A stretch of DNA of 64,000 nt from Mastigias papua (GCA_964019165.1 OZ025269.1:12343808-12407807); one strand, 5' to 3'; shown: positions 47,101-60,097, counted from the first letter of the stretch. Numbers and translations: made by a program. The notes: a model not told the origin generated them from the sequence alone.

Positions 47101-50100
47101 ACAAGCCGTTTCAGTGCTTTTTAGTTCTTATGGTCTTGATGTACAAGTATCTTGTTGAAACCAGTTTTGCTATCATACATTGCGTTGATGTTGGAGGTAT
47201 GTTCAGTTTATTATTCTGAGTATATACATATTGTAGTTGAATGATCGAGAAACGACTGCAGTAATGTTGATTGCATAGACAATGGCATTGTGCCTCGAGC
47301 ATACTGGGCTAGTAGCGATTGTTTCTTTGAGAATCGAGATGCTCAAAATGCACATGAAAGAAGTTAGTCGTTTGTATTCGAGATTAAGAATGGTGAATCT
47401 CGAAGACCTTCTTTGAAAGATAAAAGTCTTCGTCCTTGTGTATGGGACATGGTAGTTTTTTTCCCGTTGAAAGAGAATGAAGGGAAGAAGCCTTCTGGGC
47501 AGTAACCTTTAGTAGCCAAGTGAATAAGATGAGTTCAGTCATGGTTTTCGATAGTCACGACTACTTACTTTCTACTTAGTATTGAAATTACATTGCTATA
47601 GTTTATTTTTACTTTGGTGAAAACCATGCTAAACTATTGTTTTACTTTGGCGAAAGCCTTGCTAAAGTGTTGTTCTACATTTGTAAGAGCCATACAACCT
47701 GTGATATGAGCGATGTTATTAGGGTATGGAGCTTTTGTTAGTGAATGTCCCATTTGCCGATGTATATCTGACTTTAAATCCTACTGATCTAGATTGATTT
47801 TACTTGAGCATGCTGCTGTTTGTTTAGGTTTTGAAAGATACACTTGTTATGCCATGAATTATGCTCGGAGATGGAAGTTGCTCATTATGAATCTGTTTTT
47901 GCTCTATACGAAACCTGTATTATTGGAATATTAGCAGACATGAAGTGCTCTCCGAGGAACGCTGCTTCATGCAACTATGATTGAACCTTACTCGTCTGCA
48001 TTTCAGTAGAGTGAAAATCGTATACTAGAGATACAATAGCATTCCGCAAAAAGTAGCCTTTGCACCAGGCCTCCGTGATGTCGCTAACTTGAATAAAGGC
48101 ATAAATTAGCCTAAATATCGTTATAATTGTTGGTTGAAAGATGCTTAATTTTTAACTTTGCCTTGTTCAACAAGAGAGGCCGGAGTTGTCTGTCAAGATA
48201 AAAGGACCGTCTCTCAATGCTTTTGAACAGAAGAAATTATGTGGTAACAGCCACTACCCCAGGCAATTTATTCATATGTATTATATAAGGATGGTTTTAG
48301 CTTAGACCCAAAAGAGTTCTTTGGTGTGGAACTTTACTGTACTAGTCTATATCGAATTTTTATTCATTTAAGTTTGAAACTTACATAGTTACTTGCATTT
48401 TGCACAGGAAAAAATGTGTACTTCTATGATGGCAGTTGGGAATGCTTTCAAGGCTTTCACCTGGCGTTTTTCATTGTCTCCATTTCGGTGATACTAGTCT
48501 TCGTTGTTGTACCAGTTATAATGCTTGTTATCACTGTACATAATGGTGCAGGAAAGATTTGTTATTGCTTTGATATTCCAGTGCAAGCCATTGATGTCAT
48601 AGCACACGGCTTGAGGTATAGTAGTAATTGTTTTGTATAAATGTGCCTTTAGTTCAATTTTTGTTGTTGTTCTGCTTGTGGATGGTTTAAGGTTTAATAC
48701 AAGCTAGTGATCTATTGTCACTTCTGTTAATGTGAAGTGGATTTTGTATCGCAATCACTAACTTAATAGATTCCTGTAGTTAGTAAGGAATTAAAATGCA
48801 TTTGACTTTAATTTCCTTATTCAATAGAATTAGTTCATATTTCGCTATGCAGAAAAGGGCACATCATTTTTTCCGGCATATCCTTACTAAATACCCTAGA
48901 TATGAAGATGAAACTCACAAATCATTAGAATCTCAATTAACCCATATGGTGTTAGATCAACGCGAGTGGTCAATGAAGGAATATTTTTGAGGCGGAAAAG
49001 TTAGTGGTTTGGCTGGTAGTGTTTAAGTTACTTTTCAATCTGTCATCTATCGATTTCTCTCTGAGTTCATTGTATGGGAAAAATTTCAGTAGGGAATGTG
49101 TTTTGAGTCACTGCAACTAGAATTTAAATACAGGAATGAAGTTTCAAAATTTAACTCAATTTTACGGTTGGTATGATTTATAGTTACAAACTAATTCAAA
49201 CAAGTGTGTGTCAGTAGCTTTTTTTGACGATAAAGCAGTTTGTTTTGTTTGCTAACATCTTTGACTGCTATTTTTTGAATGGAATTGTATAGGCATATAC
49301 GATCAGTGTTCATAAGTTAGTATTTCTGTTTGCAGGAGACATTCTGATGACGGACTGTGTGAGGAGTGCAAGAGAAGGAGAAGGCGCCTGTCCGTACATG
49401 CTGGTGATCAGGATATCGAGTTAGACTACTGTTCTCCTTGCTCTGAGAAACTTGATCAATCATGCAAAGGCTGTTCACAGAAAGCAAAGAATTTTTGGTT
49501 GGCTTATCTTGGAAACGAGCGCGGCTGGTGGTGGTCAGTTGATTTTACTAGGAGGGTGATTTTGGTAGCTCTATATGTTTTCATACAGGATTGGGAGCTG
49601 AAGCAGGTTGGCTATGTATTTTTAACTCATATTAGGCAATTTGACTTGTATGGTACGGTATAATTCGATATCGATAACGATTTAATGTGTAGATGTTATT
49701 TCCGATTCCGATTACTTTCGTTGGTTTGTGTGCATAACAGAGCCATGTATACAGCTGAAGTGAATTGAGGGAAGGGAAACATACTTCCAACCATTTCATC
49801 ACTTGCAACAAGTAAAACGAAACCAGGGATTCATATAAGTTGATATGTAATAGCTAGCTGGGGAGTAGTTTAATCTAGCTTTTGTGGAGGTCTCCTTGTC
49901 TGAAGTATTTGTATGCTCTTTTCGCTTTCCAATGTCCCTGTGTGGGCACCAGGAGCTTCTAGGACAAATCAAACTATTCTCGATGTCGACATTTGATAGA
50001 TGGTTTTGTATAATTTTAGTATTATTGGCTGCGAATAGGTTCTGTTACTGCAGTTTGATTCTATCATTCGTCGTTTATCTCAATAGTTCGCACAATGTGA

Positions 50101-51410
50101 ATCCTACAATAGTCACCTAAAGTCCTAGGACACTTTGTACTTTTTGTATTCTATAATCAACTGTCATCCCCATCTCCCCCTGAAACAATGTTGGTTGTTT
50201 TGAGGAGTACATGTGATAATTGGAATGTTTCGCGTGCATGCCAACTGCAAGTGTCCCATAAACGAACCAACATTGTTTTAGGGGGAAGGGAGTGCATGTT
50301 TTGTAGCAACTGTGACAATATGTAGAAGAAAGAGGTTTTTTTATCAGCTTTTCTCAGTGTCCCAAGGATTTTTGGCGACTATCGTCCATTTCAATAAAAA
50401 TTCAAAAGTTAACATTGTTGCCTCTACACCCGAACTATTGCTTTTAGTTCATAATGAATCACTCCTCTAAATAATATTTACCATGGAATATTTGAAACTT
50501 GAATTCTCGAGAAATATTCCAGCCTCTTAGAAGTGTCTTATGTGGTGAAAATTCACTTCTTATGTTACATTATTGAAAAATGCTGTTTTATCATGGAATA
50601 ATCAGAAGTCATCTAAATGCTTTTTTCAACTTCATGGATTCTAATGTTAAACTCCAATTACCGTTTTCGCTTAGATTAGCCCCTGGTGAGAAACTTTACA
50701 GCTACCTGCACCCTCTCCTGTAGTTGGTAGAAAGAGGATGAACCCTTTCTAACCACGAAAATTAGCCCGGGTTTGACTCATGTTACAGTAACCCTAGTAA
50801 GTTTTTGGAACGTAAACGCAACTAACTAGGGCTCGGTCTGGGCTAACGTAACCCACCCACCTCTTGGAGAAATGCAAACTTTTGGAGAAATTTTCGTATC
50901 CATTCCAATTTGTGGAAATACTTATTGTTTTATAACCTAAAGCATAGGTTTATTTGTATCATTATCTGTAACTCATCTTCATATCACAGGACTAATTTTA
51001 TACAGTAGTTGGTATATAGTGCAATCCAAATAATGTTAGGTTTTGTACGGCGTGTTATCAATCTTATTCTTGGTAGCGCTTGGTTTTGTTGCGTGACATT
51101 AGGGTCTAATTTTTTATTGTTTTTTCAGACATGCATCACCATTGCCTGCTCATGCATATTTGCTCTACATTGCATTGCTTGGCCGTATAATGAGGTGAAT
51201 CGGTGGGCGAACGAAATCGAGGCAGTATACTTATTTGCACTTATGATGCTTGCTAATGTGCAGTCAATCGAAAGCGACAACATAAGACATACTGTGTCCA
51301 TTCTAGTTCTTTTGCTCACATATGTCTTTGGTGTTTTGTTCTTTTTTGTCAAGGCGGTCAGATTTTTCAGACAGTTTATTCAGAAGAAACGAAACACGGA
51401 TTCCACATGA
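38176..51410 (+). CDS. Copy B: multi-pass membrane protein with Pmp-like beta-helix ectodomain (1232 aa, seven exons)
   Basis: Exons 38176-39801, 42180-42437, 45190-45554, 46508-47196, 48408-48615, 49336-49606 and 51129-51410 (stop TGA). Every exon has exactly the length of its counterpart in copy A (1626, 258, 365, 689, 208, 271 and 282 bp) and the same phases, with no stop or frameshift. The domain plan is therefore the same: signal peptide, F-x-x-N/GG repeat ectodomain, Cys-rich segment, about eight membrane passes and a CxxC loop. Amino acid changes against A cluster in the first 200 residues (for example SLSYQLALLT for DISYILVLFT). The exon 6 protein is identical. Introns 1 and 2 carry their own insertions. 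An AATAAA at 51956 is a candidate poly(A) signal. Function is unknown. Confidence 0.9.
40600..41428. mobile_element. Penelope-like inverted pair in intron 1 of copy B
   Basis: A left inverted 3' end (about 40600-40710, beginning TAGTCTGTTGGTACTAGAGA) faces a longer plus-strand unit, 41018-41428. The latter includes a decayed polyprotein end (SSECAKTDTDDSF; ESVYIK-like region interrupted) and the 3' region with core CTGATGA near 41358. Sequence at 40711-41017 between them is not clearly part of the family. No target duplication was found, so two insertions are possible. Absent from copy A intron 1. Confidence 0.7.
40785..40855 (-). repeat. Possible tRNA-like fragment
   Basis: The minus strand reads TAGTTTAGTGGTAGGAACG (A-box-like), then a possible anticodon arm around CTTTTTA (TTT), but no acceptable B box follows. 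It is at best a truncated tRNA-derived SINE head. It lies between the two Penelope-like units. Confidence 0.25.
41590..41780. mobile_element. Short fold-back element in intron 1 of copy B
   Basis: Arms of about 65-70 bp (41590-41658 and 41707-41780) pair well; both contain AGGTCTATTTTCTCCCA or its complement, CTAATTGAC and CATAGC. The loop is about 48 bp. No coding content. The corresponding place in copy A intron 1 lacks it. Confidence 0.7.
44080..45099. mobile_element. 1.0 kb inverted-repeat element in intron 2 of copy B
   Basis: Left arm 44080-44196 and right arm 44982-45099 are reverse complements over about 115 bp. Shared blocks are GCATAGGTT, CAAATCTTTGATTG, CCATTCCAGCCAATTA and CAACAAATGCCC. 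About 785 bp between them contains a G13 run (about 44407) and a CpG-rich patch near 44740-44785 but no recognised gene. Alignment of introns 2 of A and B shows this stretch is extra in B. Confidence 0.7.
50171..50291. mobile_element. Short inverted repeat in intron 6 of copy B
   Basis: Arms CCCCCTGAAACAATGTTGGTT (about 50176-50196, written as its 20-base core) and AACCAACATTGTTTTAGGGGG (about 50265-50285) pair with two mismatches across a 70 bp loop. No equivalent is seen in copy A intron 6. Confidence 0.55.
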
Positions 51411-52075
51411 AGAGAAGCGATGACATTGATCTTAAAATCTTCCTAGATAATGCCTAGATCATATGGTTTCGCAACAACGAAACTAAGATATATTTAGATG
51501 GCAGATGCATTGTGGGAAGCATTTTGATGGATTGCGTTGTAACTGGATTCGTGCAATTGTTTTGTGTGTTTTTTTCAGGGAAACAGGTATGTTTAAGATT
51601 ATTTGATGTAGCTACGGTGTGTAGTTGAATGGAGAGGGTTTTCCATGTAAACCCTGCGACATATTTGGGTTGTAGCATTATAAGAGTCTTCACAGCGGGC
51701 CATGCGTAAACCTAGCAGCTGGAGTATGTGTTCCATAACATCCATTTTGCCACTAAGCTGTACAATATAATCAAAATGAATTTGTGACTTGCATGCAGGG
51801 TGCTCATGTTATGTGTTTGCATATTGTTAGAAGGAGATTTTAAGACTAGAGGCTCCACTCCTAGTGTATTCACTACTTCGTGCCGCAATTTCTGCATTAA
51901 ACTCAGTTTTCTAAAACAGTTATACAGCCCCCTCATAACTTTGGATAGTGTCCAAAATAAATCATGTTGCTAAAAAGCAAAATAGTTAAGAAGCCCCCAG
52001 CAGGATCAGTGCAAAGTGCACTTTTTTTCAGTCTCGATAGACCTGAAGGCAGAGATTTAGGGCCTGTTTATCTGA
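51411..52075. other. 3' flank of copy B
   Basis: Aligns with the copy A 3' flank until about 51950, then diverges. No gene is supported. Confidence 0.5.
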
Positions 52076-52412
52076 GCCAAATTATGCCACCTTCCAGCCC
52101 ATGGGCTAGAGTGTGAAATCAAGCGGTCCCATGCAAACGCTTGTATTTTCCATTTTGTTTTTATATGAGAAGCAATTCATCCATGTCAAGTGAGATCCTG
52201 TTCTCAGCCTGCGGGATCCCAGGTCAGCCAGATGAATTTCCCCCATATAAACATTCAGCAGGAAGGAAGGTTGGATTAAATTAGCACTTGTGTGAAGGCC
52301 AGCTTTGTTTCTCACAAAGCAATAGCGGTATTATGACGATTGTAGTCGTAAGGACAGCTAGAGGTGGGACAAAGACGCATCCGTGAGCTGGAAGGTGGAA
52401 TGAAATTTGCAC
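52076..52412. mobile_element. Putative inverted-repeat element
   Basis: CCAAATTATGCCACCTTCCA (52078-52097) pairs with the segment GAAGGTGGAATGAAATTTGC (52391-52410) with few mismatches. The arms are short (about 30 bp) and target duplications are unclear. Confidence 0.4.
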
Positions 52413-52508
52413 GTAAATTCATTTTGATTTTATCTCACTTCGCTGCCAATAACACGAAAGGTGGGGTAGCTTTACTCTTATTAGTAGGCTCTTAATGTGC
52501 ACAGGCCT

Positions 52509-52818
52509 CTAAAGCCAGGTTCTCATATGTTTTAAAAATCGTAAATATCAGGGATTTTTCAGATCCCCAATTCTTAACGAGAGCGTGCAAAATTTGCAGC
52601 CTTGTCGTTCCTTCACGCCCCTAGTTCCACGTCATAACAATCGTAAGAAGTGGAAGCGCTTCAATTTTCTGATGCATCCCTGAAAATTACTCATCGACTG
52701 GGAACTTACGAAATATGTGAACTGGTCCATCGCAATGACCATTATTGTCATAAGAATCGGGAATCGGAAAACTCTCCGATCCTTATGATTCTTAGGACAT
52801 ATGAAAACAAGGCTTTAA
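52509..52818. mobile_element. 310 bp inverted-repeat element (MITE-like)
   Basis: Ends of about 65 bp match as inverted repeats at roughly 45 positions. Left blocks are AAAGCC, GTT, TCATATGT, TAA, AATC, TAA, ATC and TTTTC, ending AATTCTTA at about 52576. The right arm (about 52751-52818) carries the same blocks in reverse complement, with TAAGAATC, CATATGA and GGCTTT. Open frames inside are interrupted and unassigned. Confidence 0.6.
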
Positions 52819-53099
52819 GACGACATTTCAGAAGAAATCATGACCCAGAAAGAGATACTTCATGCTTGTTTAAAGATGATGATTGATAAAATGATGATAT
52901 ATATAAAATATATATAAAGATGTTGTCGATGAAGAATCCTGATCTATGCACATTTGCATAAGCGAGTCGACCACTGAAAATTTTTACTACTTTTAAAGGT
53001 TATTAAGCCCCCTCTCATTTAAAGCCACCCCAACATTCCCCCTCTATAATGTGCCTGAGGCCCGTTAGCTTCGCGAAGGCTCAATAGAGAATTTACGGT

Positions 53100-54044
53100 A
53101 CACTGAAAAGTTTTTTTAGCGATAAAACCTACGAGCTAGTACTATTTAATGAATGAGATCAGGAAAGAAAGTACGTATAACTAAAGGAGTAAGAGATCAA
53201 TCGTTTTACCCACAGCACATGGATCGTTACAGGTTGTTGGAAGACTTAGATGCAAACGACTTTAAAACTAGTTTCTCTTTAACTTTTAGTATAAGAAAAA
53301 CAGAATTAACTGCATATTTTAAATTAGATAAACATTGCACATTTTACTTATGCATATATTGATATTTAATGCATTGAATTTCTGAACTTAGAAATTTTCA
53401 TCACTGTATGTGTAATAGTACTTTATTTCACTATACGTATGATATAATTGGCTTTAATAAAAAGCTGTGGTGCATCATACTTGTTATGTAGATGGGTGGA
53501 AAATTGTTCCGTCATTCTGGGAATGTAGCCTCTGTTTCAATGTTCTCTCGAAAAGTGTCTAATGGATCTATTACTGAATTTTTCTGTAGATAAATTGATA
53601 TGCTGGTAATTTTCAGATTAAGAGAGTAAAGAATGTTTCTCTTTGAGTTAACTTGAATTATGTCACTAAAGCTCCCTACATATTTTATTTGCATTCATTA
53701 TATTTTCCTGTGAACCTTATTTAAAAATTTCTAACCAGAAGAATGTCTGGTCACTACATTCCCAGTTTACGATACTTTTACCATCTCTGGTTGCTACGTG
53801 CAAGACAAGCCGAAAGAGATATGATGTAATTGTTGATAGTGCATTTTATTACCAGTCGCAGGACTTTCAAGTATCAAATTTTTGCAGTGATATACTAGCA
53901 ATAACTCAAATTCTGTTAGCATTTTGATATAACGAGCATGTATTTTCAACACATTTGCGTTATCTTACTCTCAATTCATTGTCTTATATTCTATAAAACG
54001 ACGAAGCTTTGGAAATGAGGAATAAACATATGCATAAACACAAA
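53100..54044. other. Intergenic, no supported gene
   Basis: AT-rich. One 69-codon plus-strand frame at 53153 has no recognised motif. A GCTTAATTCTC-like segment at about 53080-53100 may be the end of a degenerate dispersed element that also occurs near 45780. Confidence 0.5.
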
Positions 54045-54331
<287 letters not shown>

Positions 54332-54590
54332 CTGTTATTTCTGTTCGAGTTCTAATATAGAACTTGTGCACTAACAGTTGACACAAATTCATTGCGACTT
54401 ACTGAAAGTAGGTCATTATAAGCAACACAACTTAACATGCATGCTAATGATAGGTATTGAAATTTACTAAGTTTGGATACAACTTTACTTTATTATTGTG
54501 CATTGCAGACAATTTGATACTTTTATGTGTTTTCCAGAAGAGTAACCACGCCCAATTTTTATGAGTCAGTTTATATGCAAGCATTCTATA

Positions 54591-54721
54591 AAGCCTGGTT
54601 TCAACAAGATCGCCAACTGTCGGTACCTGTCGCTCAGTTAAAACTTTTTCTTATTCGGCGACAGGTAGCGACAGGCAGCGACAGGTAGTTACAGTTGGTG
54701 ACCTTATGGAAACCAGACTTA
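54591..54721. mobile_element. 131 bp palindromic MITE
   Basis: AAGCCTGGTTTCAACAAGAT at the left pairs with the right end, ATGGAAACCAGACTT. Inner blocks CGCCAACTGTCG and ACAGTTGGTGACC also pair. The middle contains CTGTCGCT and three tandem units of GCGACAGG[TC]A. It is a compact non-autonomous element. Confidence 0.75.
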
Positions 54722-55389
54722 ATGAAGACTCTTGGTTGAAGTGTCCGCAATTTGGCTTCATTTGCTTTCTTCTCTCCATATGTTTGAATTTGTAAAGTAT
54801 CTTCTACTGAAGGACTAATAGGAAGCTCAATTCATTTTTATCATTGCTGATGTAGAGTTGGAATGAGACAGTGTGTTTTGGGGCCAATATACAACTATTT
54901 AGATTTTGCTGATTATGACTTTAAGACTGAAAACTTTCTCGAAAACTCTTGTTGTGCAATACAAATGGTGACTAGAAAGCAAAAGTGATCACTATTAAAG
55001 CAGCTTTGGAACTAGGAACTAGCAGAAGATCTTGCATCTATAGAAATGGTACCGACAAATATCAATCGGCTTTTACCATGGATTTTTTGCTTGCTATTAA
55101 GACCTACGACAACCAAATGTTTACTCTAAACTCGCGTGAAGATCCATGATAATCTCATAAGCCTAGAACATGGCGGATATCTTGCAATCGTAGTATAGGT
55201 ACAGTTTATTAACAGGTTTTATTACAGAAGAATCCTTATTTGATAAGCAGTCTTTTCCATATATTTATATAATTTCAGTTTTTGAGGACGGTAGCCCATT
55301 TACAGAGTAGATACAAGCAAAACTCTAGAATAAGATATAAAACTACAATTAACAATTAAAAAATAAATACAATCATAAAAATTGCAATA

Positions 55390-56530
55390 ATACATTATAA
55401 GAAATATGAAAATCATAAAAAATTAACACACTAGCAAAATATCCACATGAGAAAATTAACAGCAGAGTTTTAATTTGTACCAGTGATGCGGTCTGCTTGG
55501 CCTCGGCTGGCAGGTTATTCCAAGCTTCAGCATTTTTGTATAACCTTTCCTTTTTTCTTAGGAATTTTAACATTGAAAGATGTATCCCTACGGATTTGAG
55601 ATGTATTATTTGTGTATTTTTAGCAAAGAGGTTAGAAAGGTAACTTTGAGCGAGACAATTAATAGACTTAACTACCATAGAGTTTTTATTAGAATCTATG
55701 ATCTTTTCAACGGAATTATATCCAAGTTTAACTAATGGTTTGCATGAGGTATCAAGCTTTCCACTTGTTATTATTCGGACTGGTCTCTGTTCTTCAATTT
55801 TTGTACCATATCAATTTCAGTCTGACCACAGTATCCTCGCACCAAAGAATAGTATAGTGAATGGGGCTCTGAAATACTGGTGTATAAACTCCTTAAAGCT
55901 GTTGCAAAATGCTACCTCCATATTCTGAGCATTGTTGTAGAGCGCGATATTTGTTTGCAAATTACGTCAATACATTTGTCCGCGTAAGCTGTTAATCTAT
56001 TTGAACACAGAGGAACTTATTGTCATGAAGCATCTGGGACCTGATTTCTTTTCTATTAGATCTAGTTACCCTATACATTATGGCATTTTCTATCGGAAGC
56101 TATTCCATAGCCGTAGTTTTCTTGACATTAAGGGACAGCTTATGTCCCATCAGTCAATCATCAAGGAAAGCTAAATTTAATTTTAGAAACCTTTCAACTG
56201 ATACAAGTTCTTAGGTCGAAATAAAAGACTAGAATCATCAGCACACGTGGTAACTGAGCATTGGTTTATTACTCGCAGAAGATCATTTATGTCGCAAATG
56301 ATGATCTATGTATACGAGAAATAGGAGAGGTCTAATACAGGAGCCTTGTGACACTCCTATATTTGTTAGGCTCACTTTTGAATCTGGGCCATTTACTATG
56401 CAAAACTACTTTCTGTCGGAAATATTTGACTTTGAAGTCTCTTCAAGTGGATGGAAATCATTTATGATATCAAAGTTTCCCTCCTTACTTACAAGATCTA
56501 CTAGATTTACAACAATACTTTAAGGGATAT
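55390..56530 (-). mobile_element. LINE RT and C-terminal remnant
   Basis: From high to low coordinate on the minus strand: GVTQGSCIRPLLFLVYI, CADDSSLLFRPKNL (a CADD version of the catalytic site), RPVRIITSGKLDTSCKPL, LGYNSVEKIIDSNKNSMV, KSINCLAQSYLSNLFAKN and YKNAEAWNNLPAEAKQTASL. This is the order of a CR1/L2-like ORF2 from RT to C-terminus. Frameshifts and the altered ADD motif show it is inactive. Confidence 0.85.
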
Positions 56531-56704
56531 TTTGATAAGAAAGAAAGCTTTCGGCTAGCTGAGAGAATACGAAATACAGTTATATGCACAAAACATGAGC
56601 TATTCAAGAAGCAAACTACACTCGTGGACAGATAAGCATCAGATGACAATGATAGAGAGAATGCAAAACGCTGAAACAGTCTATAATATATTAGAAGTAC
56701 TCTG

Positions 56705-56780
56705 TCGTAAGCTATAGAATGTTAGCTACTTTTCGTATGATAGTACAATTCTGCAGTACTAACAGACTATTCGCATAGTT
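56705..56780 (+). mobile_element. Degraded 3' end of the Penelope-like family
   Basis: AATGTTAGCTACTTTTCGTA, GATAGTACAATTCTGCAGTA and CTAACAGACTATTCGCA resemble the terminal part of the right arm at 15490-15544 (AATGTTTCCGCTTTTTCGTG, CTGTAGTACCAACAGACTTT). Only about 75 bp is retained. Confidence 0.5.
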
Positions 56781-58213
56781 ATGACGCTGTTAATTCCTAT
56801 GTCAGGGATAGAATGAGACGCTAGGAGGATAGTTGCTGTGTTTCAAGCAGCATTATATAATCCTTTGCAAAACAGGTCATTGGATGTTTTTGTTCGCTTC
56901 TCCTTCCCACAAAAGTGATAATTTAACAAGTTAGCCAAAGTTGCAGTCAAACGATAGCATTGATCGGACTGGTGTGAATCCGATTAAATGTGTGATATGC
57001 TGCATCTCAGTAATCGGTATGTACCTAGTTATGGAGACCCAGTAATGTCTTATATTTTGCACAAAGGTACTTTTCAAACAGTACTTAGGCCACTTTTTAG
57101 CAGCAAATGAATAATGGAGGCAATAATAGGGAGAGGTTGTTGGAGAGGAATGGAAATAGCCAGCTTAGCCCGAGACACTGACGTTCCCGAATACGTTCGA
57201 ATCGCTGTGTACACCATTCTCGGCTTCAATTATCATCTCTGAAATTTGCGATGAAGTAAGAAAAGGTAAAATCATGACTAAGTTTCCAACCTCGTTTCTC
57301 TTTCAACGGCCTACTGTGATGCAGTACTTCTACTTTCAGTTTCCTTTTATATGACTGGAGTGCATGTCATAGTGCCCCTGAACTTTCGTCTCCTCGAAAC
57401 TTTGCCAAGATCTTATACTCTTATTGTCTGAAAAGTCCCTGTGTAAACTTGATAAAATTCTGATAAAAATAGGATTTTTATTTAAAGTTGGCGTGCAATT
57501 GAAGCTACGCGGCTAGTTAATCAACCCCAACTAGAGGAATAAAATCAGTATAAGTAGTATAACACGAAGATTGAAAACTGCATCAAAAGCATCCGGAAGA
57601 TCTAAATTCAAAATATCTATTTTACATAACCTACAGCTGCAATCAAAATTTATTTGTAGTATCGCATTCTTACAGATATTAAGTGTTGGAAACTCTTCCA
57701 TTACGTTAGGAGGCCTTTGAAATAATTATCGGCTCGTCACTCATATTTTCAGTGTCAAACATAAGGTTTACCTATCTAATGTAGCTCCTGAGCATTGGCA
57801 TGCTCTTTTAGACAGTCTTCGTTATATCATAAAGTAGGAGAGGTAGTGGTAACAATACAATACGCCAAAAGATATGAACATTACAGTGTTACACAGGACA
57901 TGACGAGTTTCTAGTTGCTAGATGCATGGCCACAGTATACACATAAGTACTTTTTTCATTTGCTTATGATATGGTTTTGCTGGATTGGCTCAAATTGTCT
58001 ACACAACTCATTGGTCAGTAGCACCTAGTACATTGTTTTATCCTTTGTTTATGCAATCGTTTAACAAACTGAGTTTGCTTTAATAAGGTTTGCACACTGC
58101 ACTTATCGTGCTTTACACAAACCAGTAATGTTTAACTTTCAACCATCCATTTCTTCTCCAATTACGGTGCATTTAGCATTCACTCACATTGAAATTTAAT
58201 CCTTTCTCAAAAC
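56781..58213. other. Intergenic, no supported gene
   Basis: Frames are short and no family was recognised on either strand. Confidence 0.5.
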
Positions 58214-58233
58214 CATTCTAAATAAACTTTAAT

Positions 58234-58860
58234 ACAGCACGAAAAAGCGGGAACATTCTTTTTAGCATGCTGAAAACTTTTTTCGTCCCACACTCGTCAG
58301 AGTATGAAACGTCGGATACCGACCAACAGGTGAACTGAAATATATAGCCAGATGCGGTTGTACGTGATATGATGAATAATGTGTCTATTTGGCCCCATGA
58401 TTGGCCAATTAGCACCTATTTACGATTGTTTATTTGAAGAGTCCAAGTGAGAAAATGAACTCTTTTCGTTTACACAAGACTGGATTTTGAGTCTTAATGT
58501 AAACTGAGTCTAAAACCTATATCAGCAAGATCGTCCTTTCATTTAAGTGTTTTGGACTCAGTTTACATTAAGACTCAAAACCCAGTCTTGTGTAAACGAA
58601 AAGAGTTCATTTTCTCACTTGGACTCTTCAAATAAACAATGGTAGAAAGTGCTAATTGGACAATCATAGGGCTAAATACACGCTTTATTCATCATATCAC
58701 GTGTAACCGCATCTGGCTATATATTTCAGCTCACCTGTTGGTCGTTATCCGACGTGTCATACTCTGACGAGTGTCGGACGAGAAAAACTTTTCAGTATGC
58801 TAAAAGAATGTTCTCGCTTTTTCTTGCTGCAGTGAAGTTCTATAGCACCAAAAGGCTTTT
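58234..58860. mobile_element. Penelope-like head-to-head dimer, 627 bp
   Basis: A left inverted unit (58234 to about 58520) and a right direct unit (about 58537-58860) share some 290 bp. The right unit encodes the polyprotein end SVYIKTQNPVLCKRKEFIFS then LGLFK-stop, followed by the 3' region. A 20 bp direct repeat, CATTCTAAATAAACTTTAAT, at 58214-58233 and 58861-58880 is a long target duplication. Such length fits target-primed reverse transcription rather than cut-and-paste transposition. Both units are 5'-truncated at nearly the same point. Confidence 0.85.
58266..58306 (-). ncRNA. Candidate hammerhead motif in the left arm
   Basis: Minus strand: CATACT, CTGACGA, GTGTGGGAC, GAA, an A-rich/T-rich helix III with loop, C, AGCATG. 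The core is intact; helix I pairs five of six. The right-arm copy (about 58758-58799) has an altered GAA region (CGAGAAAAAC) and is less convincing. Confidence 0.45.
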
Positions 58861-59352
58861 CATTCTAAATAAACTTTAATGAACACGCACATCAGTTGGA
58901 AATGAAATTGATACTACAGTTATTTACTATATTCTGCATTTAGAATGACTCGAGTATCTAGCAATATATCAATGATGTCATATTCTTTTGCAGAGGAACA
59001 ATATGAATTCAATTGTTATATCATGTAAAGTGGTGCTTTGAAAGTGAGAATAAAGTGTTTCTTTTTCTTTTCAGTTCGAGCAGTTTTAGTTTTAGACTGT
59101 GTTTTCCAGTTTCCATCTGAAAACGAAACCACCTGGTAACAGACGATACATGGGTAGTTACATTGAAGGCATATACCTAGGCTGTATTAGCAATGACAAC
59201 TATAATAGTTAACTTTCAAGTATAAATCTTTGATCCGTAATAAAATTTTGAAACCAGATTACCCTAGGGTAATAATCGGGTAGGGGATAAGGCAGAGATT
59301 GTAGCTTTAGCAATATGCAATATCATGTCTAGGATCCTTGTACCATCACCAC

Positions 59353-59516
<164 letters not shown>

Positions 59517-60097
59517 CCTTGACGCCACATCATGATCCTTCAGACAATGGCACACTGGCATACTATTTCAGGTGTGCTCGACAAGTGAAGCCATAGAAGT
59601 TAAGCAATAGTCAGAGTTCACCAGTACTTCATACAGGTTTTAAAATTTTAGTATAACTCTAAGCATAAAAAGAGGCCCCGGAAACATGGGATCAGTAGGC
59701 CCTCGGTTGAATGTCTCCCTGAAAATGGATTATTCATTAACGAGAGAACCATGGTATAAAGGGTATTCAAAGCTACCTTCAATTACAAGACAGATCTCCT
59801 ACTTATTCTTGCTTGAGTAATAGTTCCCTTAAACAACATTAGGATGGTTTGAAGATCATAAGGAACAGTTTTCAAATTGGGAAATGTAAAGTTTTCACAC
59901 CGGTCTTTACGTCAGATGCCATAAGGATATCATAATAAAGGGAATTTAGTTTCGTCGGCATCCTTACAAAATGCTTTGTATTCATTTTATCACCACATTT
60001 CAATGGTAACTGAAAGAGTATCACTTTCCCTTTGTCATAGCTTCTTGCAGTTTCGAGTGTGTATATATTTGCGATTAGAGACGTGTTCCCATGCAGT

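Noticed and set aside
60059..60097. Upstream ATG as the start of copy C
   Set aside because: It adds 13 residues with no counterpart in A or B; the ATG at 60098 gives the matching signal peptide.
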